NCBI GenBank assembly: GCA_900230115.1
Contig: LT907983.1
Location: forward strand, 4,696,774-4,760,773
Length of the DNA stretch: 64,000 nt
Source: Spirosomataceae bacterium TFI 002
GTDB lineage: Bacteria > Bacteroidota > Bacteroidia > Cytophagales > Spirosomataceae
Direction of reading: 5' to 3'
Positions 55,122-63,469 of this stretch are shown piece by piece. Each line of letters begins with the position of its first letter. Position 1 is the first letter of the stretch. Position numbers and translations under genes: made by a program. The notes beneath the pieces are model-generated. The model made no database searches, was not told where the DNA came from, and saw nothing but the letters and a program-made list of their open reading frames with translations.

Positions 55122-57584
55122 TTGAGAAAAACACTACTAATCATTTTTATTTTAGTTACTAAAATAGCAACAAGTCAAGCACAAAGATCAATTCCTAATC
55201 CAATTATTTTGGTTCATGGTTGGACAGGTAGTGGCTCAACTTGGACAGATTTTACAAACTATCTTCAAAACCAAGCAAATTTAACAATTGAGAGGAACTC
55301 ATTGAGATACAACTTAAATTGTGATAATAGTTTATACACTTCAAATAAATTTAATGATGTTTGCGATGCTAACTATGGTACAATTGGAAATAAGGATGTT
55401 TACGTTGTAGACTTTCACAATGGCAATCAAAGCAATCAAGCAGGTATAGTCAAACAAGGATATGCACTTAAATTCGCTATTCAGAAAGTTTTGAATGCTA
55501 GTGGTGCAACCAATGTTGTTCTAATGGGTCATAGTATGGGAGGCTTGGCAATTAGAGAATATTTGCAAAATTCCTCAAATTGGCAACCCGACGGTCAACA
55601 TCATGTTGCAAAATTGGCTACTATTGGGACTCCTCATTCGGGAAGCAATTCTTCGTTTGTTGTATTAACCGCTTTGTTGGGTAAAGATGAAAGTTCAGAA
55701 TCTGTTCGGGATTTAAAAGAATCATATCTTTATTCTGGATGCACCAGCGGAGGACGAAATATACCATGTCCTGGTGTCTATCTCTGGGGTGGTCAGGAAA
55801 CGCGTACTTGGATGAAAACGAATATTTTTGGAGGAAGTACTTTTTACAATATTGATGTAAATTGCAACGGAAGTAATGGTGATAATGTAACCGGTTTGAA
55901 TCAAAAATCAATTAGTACAAACCTAGATTTCGCATGTATTATTGGTGGCCCAAATAATACAGATGGGATAGTGTCTACCTACAGCCAAAATTTAAAGAAT
56001 ATATACAGTGGGTTAACAGTTGAAACCTTCAGTTATGATTGTAATGGAGATGTTCAATGTCATACAAACGAACCTAAAAGAGCATTGTTAGAAATGATAA
56101 GGGCATTAGATGAACCGAAAACCAATCTTTCAAGAATAAATTTTGGAACTTCGAATAAGGGCTTTTTCACTCTTCAGGCAAATAACAATATAATTGATAC
56201 AGATGAATATTCAATATTTGTTTCACAGAAGGGCTTAGTTTCTTTTTCCGCAGTTCAGGTGGCTGGTTCCAATGCAAGACTAAATTTAAAAAGACAGAAT
56301 GGTGAAATTATTTATTCAGAACTTTTATCCTCAGGATTGCCCAAAAACGTAATAGTCGAACCAGGAAACTATATTGTTAGCTTTTCGGGTAGTTCACTAG
56401 GCTCTTGGGCTACTTATAATTTCTCCTTAGGAATTTGTTACTTGCCTCCAAACTTAGCAATAAACACAAACCAAAATACTAACTTTTGTTCGGGAGATTC
56501 TATTTTAATCACCTCTACAACAGGCTATCAAAATTATGAATGGAATAGTAATGGCTTACCTATAATCGAAAATAGAAATGAAACTTACATTATTGCTAAA
56601 ACATCAGGGAATTTTTCTGTTAGGGCCAGTAGTTGCGGTATTTCATTTGCAAGTAATACTATTTCAGCTATTGTAAAGGATAAGCCTAAAGTTCCAACAT
56701 TAAACCTAACGACTTACCCTGATAGTTTTTTGATATCTTCGACAAGTAATAATTCCCATAAATGGTTTGTTAATGGAGACCAAATTGAAAACTTAAACGC
56801 TTCAACTTTTACCCCTTTGCAACTAGGTAGCTATTTTGCTCTAGTAGATAGCTTAGGTTGTTCTAGTAGTTCGGATATGCTTTCTGTTTCAATTGAAAAA
56901 CCTGAAGTCAAACTTGACGGGTCAACATCTATCTGTAATGGGGAATCGATTACACTAGAACTTCCTGAAGGATTTGGTAAATATCAGTTAGTCTCTAATA
57001 AGGACTCTGTTATTCAGTCTTCTAATAAGTTTCTAATTTCAGAAAGTGGTAATTATTTAGCCAAAACAATCAGAGGCGGACTTTCTAGTATTTTTTCAGA
57101 TACAATAAAAATAGAAGTAAAGCCGAATCCAGAAGCCCCAATTATTACCTACGAAAACGGTTTTCTCCTATCATCTATAGCAATGAACAATCAATGGTAT
57201 TTAGAAGATAAAATCCTAAAGGACTCAACTAATAATAGGCTCAAAATAAGTGGATTTGGTGATTATTCTGTTAAAGTTGAATTAAATGGTTGTTTTGCGG
57301 AGTCAATATTTTATTTGGTAACTGCAACTGAGTTAAGGTTAGAAAATATAGCTTATAAGATTTATCCTAATCCGAATGATGGAAGATTTTGGCTAGAAAA
57401 TTTAGGTCAAAAGAATTGGCTAACTATTAAAGTTTCTGATATGACAGGAAAAACAATTTACAATTCAGATTTGCCAAAAGGTTCTAAAAGTACTTTTATT
57501 GATTTGCAAATAAATACAGGAATTTACATAATACAAGTGATAGACACTATGGGAACAACAACTCTAAAATTGGTACGACAATAA
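55122..57584 (+). CDS. Exported alpha/beta-hydrolase (esterase/lipase) with type IX sorting tail
   Basis: 820 residues from a TTG start. A signal peptide ends TSQAQ. The hydrolase domain has PIILVHGWTGSGSTW and the nucleophile S138 in GHSMGG, then a long Ser/Asn-rich region with beta-domain repeats (about 450-730), and a C-terminal T9SS type A domain beginning YKIYPNPNDGRFWLE and ending in TTTLKLVRQ. It is therefore exported through the type IX secretion system. Possible lipase or PGAP1-like enzyme acting on lipids outside the cell. Confidence 0.9.
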   Translation: MRKTLLIIFILVTKIATSQAQRSIPNPIILVHGWTGSGSTWTDFTNYLQNQANLTIERNSLRYNLNCDNSLYTSNKFNDVCDANYGTIGNKDVYVVDFHNGNQSNQAGIVKQGYALKFAIQKVLNASGATNVVLMGHSMGGLAIREYLQNSSNWQPDGQHHVAKLATIGTPHSGSNSSFVVLTALLGKDESSESVRDLKESYLYSGCTSGGRNIPCPGVYLWGGQETRTWMKTNIFGGSTFYNIDVNCNGSNGDNVTGLNQKSISTNLDFACIIGGPNNTDGIVSTYSQNLKNIYSGLTVETFSYDCNGDVQCHTNEPKRALLEMIRALDEPKTNLSRINFGTSNKGFFTLQANNNIIDTDEYSIFVSQKGLVSFSAVQVAGSNARLNLKRQNGEIIYSELLSSGLPKNVIVEPGNYIVSFSGSSLGSWATYNFSLGICYLPPNLAINTNQNTNFCSGDSILITSTTGYQNYEWNSNGLPIIENRNETYIIAKTSGNFSVRASSCGISFASNTISAIVKDKPKVPTLNLTTYPDSFLISSTSNNSHKWFVNGDQIENLNASTFTPLQLGSYFALVDSLGCSSSSDMLSVSIEKPEVKLDGSTSICNGESITLELPEGFGKYQLVSNKDSVIQSSNKFLISESGNYLAKTIRGGLSSIFSDTIKIEVKPNPEAPIITYENGFLLSSIAMNNQWYLEDKILKDSTNNRLKISGFGDYSVKVELNGCFAESIFYLVTATELRLENIAYKIYPNPNDGRFWLENLGQKNWLTIKVSDMTGKTIYNSDLPKGSKSTFIDLQINTGIYIIQVIDTMGTTTLKLVRQ

Positions 57585-57680
57585 GCAAAGAATTCTTTAA
57601 CTCGTGGCTCTACTGTCATTGCGGTTTCGTCAACACGCAAAGCTATAGCTACTCTCTGCAAAGCCAATGCTAAGCAGCCG

Positions 57681-57732
57681 TGTTACTAGGTCTCTGACCG
57701 GGTTTCAAAGCAGACATTTTAATCAAAAAAGC
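57681..57732. repeat. Imperfect direct repeat, left copy
   Basis: Shares TGTT-x-x-x-AGGTCTCTGA-x-CG-x-G followed by AAAGCAG and AATCAAAAAA with 58677-58730. It follows the esterase gene, about 150 bases ahead of the methionine aminopeptidase gene. Confidence 0.6.
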
Positions 57733-57879
57733 ATACAATCAATAGCAATGCTTTGTAAAAGTGAAACTTTAATTCAATTCTCAGCATTTGTTAGTTCTAT
57801 TGACTTTTGTACAATTGTTTAAATCCCGATCTTTACAAAAGCCAATTATTGTTCAGAGCAAATTTCAATAAAAGTCAAA

Positions 57880-58644
57880 ATGCCAATTACAAAAGAAGCC
57901 GAGCTAATCGGAATGAAGGAAATATCGGAAGTTGTAGGGAATACACTTAAACTAATGCGGGAGTATGCAAGAGTAGGCATGTCCACCAAGGAGTTGGATG
58001 AATACGGTGGTGATATCTTGAAAAGTTATGGTGCTAAATCTGCCCCTTACGAAACTTATGGTTTTCCTGGTTACACTTGTATTGGTGTCAATGAAGTGGT
58101 TGCTCATGGCATACCTTCAGCGGAAATAATATTGAAAGAAGGAGATTTAATTAATATTGATGTTTCGGCAGAGCTAAACGGTTTTTGGTCGGACAATGGT
58201 GGTTCTTTTGTACTCGGTAAAGACATTCACAATCACCAACCACTTGTAGATGCTTCTAAAGACATTTTACGCAAAGCGATAAGCAAAATCAAACACGGCG
58301 TAAGGATTTCTGAAATAGGTCATCTCATAGAAACTGAAGCTCTAAAGTCTGGTTATAAAGTCATTGAAAACTTGGCTGGCCACGGCGTAGGCCGCAGTTT
58401 ACACGAAAAACCCGAAAATATCTTGAACTACAGGGTGAGCAGTAACAAGGAACGATTCAAGAAAAACACCACTGTGGCCATAGAAACTTTCATCTCCACA
58501 AACTCCAATGTAGCCGTGGAGTTAAACGATGGCTGGACTTTGGTAGGTAACAATGGTGGATTTGTCACCCAACACGAACACACGATACTTATCACAGATG
58601 ATGCTCCAGTGATTTTAACTGCTGCCAACGAGATCTGGAATTAA
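57880..58644 (+). CDS. map: Methionine aminopeptidase, type I
   Basis: 254 residues. All five metal ligands sit within three residues of E. coli MAP positions: D94, D105, H168, E202 and E233. The ligand D105 lies in GFWSDNGGSF where E. coli has GFHGDTSKMF, a divergence in the substrate pocket seen in secondary MAP paralogues. Removes N-terminal Met from new proteins. It is flanked by the 57681/58677 repeat. Confidence 0.92.
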   Translation: MPITKEAELIGMKEISEVVGNTLKLMREYARVGMSTKELDEYGGDILKSYGAKSAPYETYGFPGYTCIGVNEVVAHGIPSAEIILKEGDLINIDVSAELNGFWSDNGGSFVLGKDIHNHQPLVDASKDILRKAISKIKHGVRISEIGHLIETEALKSGYKVIENLAGHGVGRSLHEKPENILNYRVSSNKERFKKNTTVAIETFISTNSNVAVELNDGWTLVGNNGGFVTQHEHTILITDDAPVILTAANEIWN

Positions 58645-58676
58645 GTATTACGCCACTCCAAAAGTCTTCTTGGAAG

Positions 58677-58730
58677 TGTTGTAAGGTCTCTGATCGAGCT
58701 TTAAAGCAGTTGCTTTCAATCAAAAAAAAC
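58677..58730. repeat. Imperfect direct repeat, right copy
   Basis: Right partner of 57681-57732; begins 33 bases after the methionine aminopeptidase stop. Confidence 0.6.
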
Positions 58731-58741
58731 TGCAAGGTTTA

Positions 58742-58939
58742 GTGATCCTGCAACGAATAGTCGTCCTAATCGTCGCAATAAAAGCAACGAATATTTTTTT
58801 GGATTATGGTACATCTTCAAAAAAATCCAAAGATTCAGCAATTCGAGATATTAACGATTTGATAGAAAAAGGAATCTTGCAAAAAGAAGCTGCAGGTGGA
58901 AGAAGCACAAATTATGAATTGATTGGGATGGTCAATTAA
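58742..58939 (+). pseudogene. C-terminal remnant of a Fic-family protein
   Basis: The readable part KATNIFLDYGTSSKKSKDSA, IRDINDLIEKGILQKEAAGG and RSTNYELIG matches the winged-helix tail of DUF4172/Fic proteins. No Fic HPFxxGNG motif exists upstream, so the catalytic part is gone. The first 13 residues read from this frame are probably not native. Confidence 0.65.
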
Positions 58940-59044
58940 GTCCTTACATAGCTACAAAGGCACTTTTATGAACTTTTGGGTATATTTGTTTGTATACTTT
59001 TTTACCGAATAGATCTCAAGGCTTAATTAATTCTAAGAAGCGAA

Positions 59045-59533
59045 ATGATACATTTAATAGTTGGTAATACGGGCTCAGGAAAAACAACCTATGCCACCGA
59101 ACTGAAAGCCAAAACAAAGGGAGTTATCTTTTCAATTGATAAGTGGAATAAAACACTTTTTCTTCCCGACAAACAAGCAAGTGATGGCCTTGAGTGGTTT
59201 TTGGAGCGAATAGAAAGAGCCGAAGCAATGATCATGGATTTGGTGAAGCAGTTGGAAGATTCCAAAACCGATGCTATCCTAGACTTAGGATTGTCAAAGT
59301 ACGCTCACCGAGAGAAATTCAGAGCATTCGCCGCAGCGAATGGTTTCGACCTGAAAACTCATTTTTTAGACATTTCAAAAGATACTCGACTGGCACGAGT
59401 TATGAAACGCAACAATGAAAAGGGGGCTACTTTTGAGTTTGAAGTAACAAAGGAGAATTTTGACTTTATGGAAACTTGGTTCGAGATTCCAAGCGAAAGT
59501 GAGCTGGTTGGCGGTGTGGTGATTACGGAATAG
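59045..59533 (+). CDS. P-loop kinase-like protein
   Basis: 162 residues. Walker A is VGNTGSGKTTYA; FSIDKWNK and DLGLSKYAHREKFRAFAAANGF are typical of small AAA_33/zeta-like kinases that phosphorylate small molecules or confer resistance. The target is unknown. Single gene with no clear partner. Confidence 0.82.
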   Translation: MIHLIVGNTGSGKTTYATELKAKTKGVIFSIDKWNKTLFLPDKQASDGLEWFLERIERAEAMIMDLVKQLEDSKTDAILDLGLSKYAHREKFRAFAAANGFDLKTHFLDISKDTRLARVMKRNNEKGATFEFEVTKENFDFMETWFEIPSESELVGGVVITE

Positions 59534-59603
59534 TTTGCTTTTAAATTGAATGATTTACAACACTGATTTCCTCTACAAAAAGAGATTTAAAATAAGAAAA
59601 CAA

Positions 59604-59620
59604 ACGATCGTTAGGTAACT
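59604..59620. promoter_or_regulatory. TetR operator 1, with promoter TATATTTG at 59634-59641
   Basis: ACGATCGTTAGGTAACT with the self-complementary core ACGATCGT. The same word with one change (TTAAG) is at 60236. The -7 box at 59634 ends only four bases before the ATG at 59646, so the tetR mRNA may be nearly or fully leaderless. Confidence 0.75.
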
Positions 59621-59645
59621 GTTTTATTTTTTATATATTTGTGGC

Positions 59646-60209
59646 ATGAGACCACAGAAAATTCTTGATAAGGATTTATTGGCTGCCCTAAGCAAAGTGT
59701 TCAGGGCAAAGGGGTACGAAGGGGCTAGTCTTGCGGATTTGGCAGAAGAGGTTGGATTACAAAAAGCAAGTTTGTATCACCGATTTCCACAAGGAAAGAA
59801 AGAGATGGCAGATGCTGTACTAGCACACATTGGTCAGTGGGTAGAGGTAAATATTTTTGCGGTTTTAAGAGATGCAACCCTTTCTCCAAATGTAAGACTA
59901 AAAGCAGCATTGTCTCACGTGAGAGCACTTTACGATGGAGGAAATGAATCTTGTTCTTTTCGAGCCTTTTCTATGGAGTCGGGATTAAGTCTATTTGAAG
60001 AAAGCATAAATAATGGAATGAATGAATGGATAAGTGCCTTTACCAGCTTGGGTATTTCTACCAATCTAACTCCAGAAAAAGCTAAGGAATACGCCTTACA
60101 GACGCTTATTGACATTCAAGGAAGTTTGATTGTAGCGAAGGGGATGAGTGACTTACAAGTTTTTGAAAACACATTGCAGAATATAGAGAGTAGATACAGT
60201 CGGGCTTAA
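59646..60209 (+). CDS. TetR/AcrR-family repressor
   Basis: 187 residues. HTH KVFRAKGYEGASLADLAEEVGLQKASLYHRFPQGKKEM is standard; the rest is the ligand-binding helical domain with a Cys in GGNESCSFRAF. It is flanked by matching operators at 59604 and 60236, so it likely represses itself and the hydrolase gene downstream. Confidence 0.92.
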   Translation: MRPQKILDKDLLAALSKVFRAKGYEGASLADLAEEVGLQKASLYHRFPQGKKEMADAVLAHIGQWVEVNIFAVLRDATLSPNVRLKAALSHVRALYDGGNESCSFRAFSMESGLSLFEESINNGMNEWISAFTSLGISTNLTPEKAKEYALQTLIDIQGSLIVAKGMSDLQVFENTLQNIESRYSRA

Positions 60210-60235
60210 AAAAATTTATCGATAAACTTTACTGA

Positions 60236-60259
60236 ACGATCGTTAAGTAACTATTTTTG
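60236..60259. promoter_or_regulatory. TetR operator 2 with promoter box TATTTTTG
   Basis: ACGATCGTTAAGTAACT (60236-60252) is 16 of 17 identical to the first operator and joins TATTTTTG (60252-60259), a -7 element for the hydrolase gene at 60361. Confidence 0.75.
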
Positions 60260-60360
60260 AAGCTCGCAATACTTTACATTTAAACATAAATAAGCCTAAA
60301 TCCACTTTGGAAGAATTTCATTACACACATGAATAAATATTTACTTAAACTGAAAATAAA

Positions 60361-61221
60361 ATGAAGCAAATCAATTACAAAAAACTGGATGTAAATGGAA
60401 TAAGTATAACCTATAGAGAAGCAGGAGATCCAAAAAAGCCAACACTTGTGCTTTTGCACGGATACCCTTCATCATCACATCAATATAGGAAAGTACTGAA
60501 TCAGCTTTCAGATGAATATCATTTGATAGCTCCGGATTATCCGGGATTTGGCTTGAGTGATTTTCCATCACCAGCAGACTATGCCTATACTTTTGACAAC
60601 TTAGCGGCAACAATGACGACCTTTTTGGAATTAAAAGGCTTGAATTCTTATACGCTGATGATGCAAGACTATGGTGCTCCTATTGGTTTTAGAATAGCTA
60701 CGGCAAATCCAGAAAAAGTAACTGCCATTATAACACAAAACGGAAATGCTTATGAAGAAGGAATAGGAGAGGCCTGGCAAGGGATCAAAGAGTTTTGGAA
60801 ACAGAGGAACGAAGCTACTGAAAAGGCTCTTTTGCCTGCTTTTACCTTAGAAGGTTTAAAATGGCAATACACTCACGGCACTAGGGACCCTGAAAATGTT
60901 AATCCAGATTGCTGGCATTTAGATTATCTGCGAATGAACCGCCCAAATGCTCATAAGGTAAATCTGGATTTATGGTTTGACTACCAAAGCAATTTAAAGT
61001 TGTACCCTCAGTGGCAGCAGTACCTGAGAGAGCAACAGCCTCCTGTATTAGTGGTTTGGGGCAAAAACGATGAGTATTTTTCCGCTAGTGGAGCCGAAGC
61101 CTTTAAAAAAGATGTAAAAGACATTGATTTCCATTTGTTTGATACGGGACACTTTGCACTAGAAGAAGATGGCGATTTGATTATTGAAAAAATGAGAACC
61201 TTCTTGAAAAGAGTATCTTAA
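60361..61221 (+). CDS. Alpha/beta hydrolase (haloalkane dehalogenase/epoxide hydrolase-like)
   Basis: 286 residues. HGYPSSSHQYRKVL gives the oxyanion hole; the nucleophile is D103 in MQDYGAP, not Ser, so it belongs to the Asp-nucleophile group. VVWGKNDEYFSA carries the acid and DTGHFALEED the His. The substrate is possibly an epoxide or halogenated compound. Controlled by the TetR regulator through the site at 60236. Confidence 0.9.
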   Translation: MKQINYKKLDVNGISITYREAGDPKKPTLVLLHGYPSSSHQYRKVLNQLSDEYHLIAPDYPGFGLSDFPSPADYAYTFDNLAATMTTFLELKGLNSYTLMMQDYGAPIGFRIATANPEKVTAIITQNGNAYEEGIGEAWQGIKEFWKQRNEATEKALLPAFTLEGLKWQYTHGTRDPENVNPDCWHLDYLRMNRPNAHKVNLDLWFDYQSNLKLYPQWQQYLREQQPPVLVVWGKNDEYFSASGAEAFKKDVKDIDFHLFDTGHFALEEDGDLIIEKMRTFLKRVS

Positions 61222-61408
61222 GCATCTAGCTAGCCAAAGTCTGTTCATCAACGGGCTTTGGCATTTTAAGGAATATGGAGAAGTTTATGGAATTTGCTCA
61301 AGATACTGCATACCTCAAAACTGCTGGTCATAGAACTGCTGCTTGGAGGATTCCAGGTTATTTCCCACCTCAGAAGTGAAAGGCTTGTAATTAGAAAAAC
61401 ACGCTTGT

Positions 61409-62083
61409 TTATAAGTTGTGCATGACTCCAGCACTGATTACGAAATTATTCAATCCGCCATTTGGTCGACTTAGGCTTGCATTGCTAATGTGCCTGAATC
61501 CTGGCCTAAAGTCTAGGTAAGTGTTTTTGAAAAGTTTTAAGTTTAGCCCAGCGAACAAATTGTCGGAAAAAATAAAGCCCTTTGATTGCCTTTCTGGGCA
61601 TCCAGATAGATAGTGAGGCCCAGCAGAAATAATGGAATAGATGCTCAATCTATCTTTGAAAAGGTTTTTTCTGATCATTACGCCAGCATTTACACCAAGC
61701 TCGTATCCTTTCAATTCATTTGGATTATCTTCAATCTTGAACTTAGTTAGGTTGTATTGTGGCTGCACAACAAGGTCTAATCCCCAAGACTTTTTACGTA
61801 AAAATGCCCAATAGTATTGAAATTGAAAGAATAGGATTTGATAATCATATTCGACATTAAGACCTACTTGCTCAGGATCAATTCCTTTAGCGTTTAAGTA
61901 ATCTTTTATGACCAGAGCATGGGATTCGTTTATACTAGTTAGGAGCTGATTAACATTTTGACAGCCACAACCAGAGATTAGACCTACTCTATGTTTTGTA
62001 TTGTTGAAAAGCTCATCTTCTTGTGCAGTTGCTTGTCCGGTAGACCACAATAATAGGCCAATGATTATGAAGTAATTTCGCAT
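61409..62083 (-). CDS. PagL-like outer-membrane lipid A deacylase (acyloxyacyl hydrolase)
   Basis: 224 residues with a signal peptide ending ATAQ. The PagL catalytic motif FRHISNASLSRPNGG supplies H198 and S200 near the C-terminus of a beta-barrel. Removes acyl chains from lipid A, altering outer-membrane and immune properties. Single gene. Confidence 0.85.
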   Translation of the reverse strand: MRNYFIIIGLLLWSTGQATAQEDELFNNTKHRVGLISGCGCQNVNQLLTSINESHALVIKDYLNAKGIDPEQVGLNVEYDYQILFFQFQYYWAFLRKKSWGLDLVVQPQYNLTKFKIEDNPNELKGYELGVNAGVMIRKNLFKDRLSIYSIISAGPHYLSGCPERQSKGFIFSDNLFAGLNLKLFKNTYLDFRPGFRHISNASLSRPNGGLNNFVISAGVMHNL

Positions 62084-62329
62084 CGAGTTTTTTTCAATGA
62101 ATTAAACCCAATACAAGTTGAGTAAGCCTTTGTGAAAAGGACTAGCTCAATTTATTCAAATCAAATAGTGGTTATTGGGTTATTTAATATCAATTTAGTA
62201 ATTCTTAGCCTTTTAAGTCTATTTCAGAGTTACTTTTTAATACTAAACTCAACTTTTGACAGCAACCCTGATTTTTATTAGTCGTTCAGCTATTGTTTAC
62301 TTCAAGCATTCACCTTCAATCTAGTACTC

Positions 62330-63031
62330 TTACTCATGAATACCAGTGATACACTCCGAATGTACCTCACCATGATTACCGTAAAGAGTAGGCTCGTGCG
62401 TGAAACCACGGAAAAGTAACCATACAGCCATTGCGGCATAGGTGTAAGGTAGAATCTTCTTGAAGTTGATTTGTGCCACAGAGCGGATTTTGGAAAAACC
62501 TAAACTTGCGGCAAGCATCATTGGCAAGGTGCCTAGACCAAATACGAGCATGTAAATAGCTCCATCGAGCGGGTGTAAGGCAAGGAAAGAGCCAGCCAAG
62601 GCCGCATATGATAGTCCACAAGGTAAAAGTCCGTTCACCAATCCAAAGCTAAAGTGACTACCCCAAAAGTTAAGTTTAAGGGAGTTTTTGATCCAAAATT
62701 TTATTTTGGAAGTTCCTACGTTCAGATAAGAAGCAACTTTGAGTGATCTATTGCTCCAAATATGGATGATTAAGAAAACAATAATTAGACTACCAATGAG
62801 AATGGATATTGTTCTTTGGGAAGCAAATAAGACGGTTTGTTGGCTTATGGCACCTATCGCAAAACCAAGGATACCATACATGAGGATTCTACCAGCGTTA
62901 TAGACTAGTTTGCCAGCAACAACTTTAGGTTTGATGCTTTTTTGTCCGGGTAGGAGTAGGGTAAGCGGACCGCACATCACCAAACAGTGGGTGCTTCCTA
63001 CTAAGCCCATCAAAAAAGCAGCCCAGAGCAT
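62330..63031 (-). CDS. TauE/SafE-family membrane protein of the cbb3 assembly cluster
   Basis: 233 residues, about six TM helices. GSTHCLVMCGPLTLLLPGQ carries a Cys pair common in copper- or thiol-handling relatives (UreH/DsbD-like), and INGLLPCGLSYAALAGS in the second half repeats it. Ends the ccoG-ccoH operon with 2 bases between genes; likely supplies copper or reducing power for cbb3 oxidase assembly. Confidence 0.85.
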   Translation of the reverse strand: MLWAAFLMGLVGSTHCLVMCGPLTLLLPGQKSIKPKVVAGKLVYNAGRILMYGILGFAIGAISQQTVLFASQRTISILIGSLIIVFLIIHIWSNRSLKVASYLNVGTSKIKFWIKNSLKLNFWGSHFSFGLVNGLLPCGLSYAALAGSFLALHPLDGAIYMLVFGLGTLPMMLAASLGFSKIRSVAQINFKKILPYTYAAMAVWLLFRGFTHEPTLYGNHGEVHSECITGIHE

Positions 63032-63033
63032 TA

Positions 63034-63465
63034 TTAGATCGTGATTTTTTGCTCTAGGTAATATCCTTTTTGGTTGGTTTGCCAGTCAATCTTTAGGACA
63101 TATAATCCTTTTTGCATTCCATTTGTAGGTATGATTTGACTGGTTCCATTTCCCAATACCAAAGGCATGCTTTGGTCAAGTTTTGTGTCAGATGGTCGGT
63201 AGAAAGTCACAGTTCCTGTGCTTCCTTTACTTTCAGCGGGAAAGTCTAGCTTGATGCCATTTTCGGCATAATTAATTTCTACTTCGGAGCTTAGTTTAGC
63301 AGTGTTTTGTTTTTTGACAATTACATCTTCATACACGAGCTCTTTTTGATAGTAATCTTCGGTTACCAAAAAGATGTCTTTTTGCTGCATGCACATGTAA
63401 ACCATGAATACCATGAGGGCAACAAAACTTAGATATCCTAGTGCTATTTTCTTTCCCCAATTCAT
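63034..63465 (-). CDS. ccoH: FixH/CcoH family protein
   Basis: 143 residues. One N-terminal TM helix (LGYLSFVALMVFMVYM) and a beta-rich periplasmic domain (GSTGTVTFYRPSDTKLDQ) as in CcoH, a stabilising factor of cbb3 oxidase. Located 4 bases from ccoG. Confidence 0.88.
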   Translation of the reverse strand: MNWGKKIALGYLSFVALMVFMVYMCMQQKDIFLVTEDYYQKELVYEDVIVKKQNTAKLSSEVEINYAENGIKLDFPAESKGSTGTVTFYRPSDTKLDQSMPLVLGNGTSQIIPTNGMQKGLYVLKIDWQTNQKGYYLEQKITI

Positions 63466-63469
63466 AGTT

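Noticed and set aside
57585-57720. Structured-looking sequence after the esterase gene, considered as a tRNA or small RNA
   Set aside because: No T-loop GTTCGA pattern or acceptor stem found; only an AACACG/CGTGTT pair and a dispersed repeat.
61275-61379. 34-residue frame (MEKFMEFAQDTAYLKT...)
   Set aside because: Reads like protein, but it is very short, has no recognised family and no promoter; could be a gene remnant. Not supported enough to annotate.
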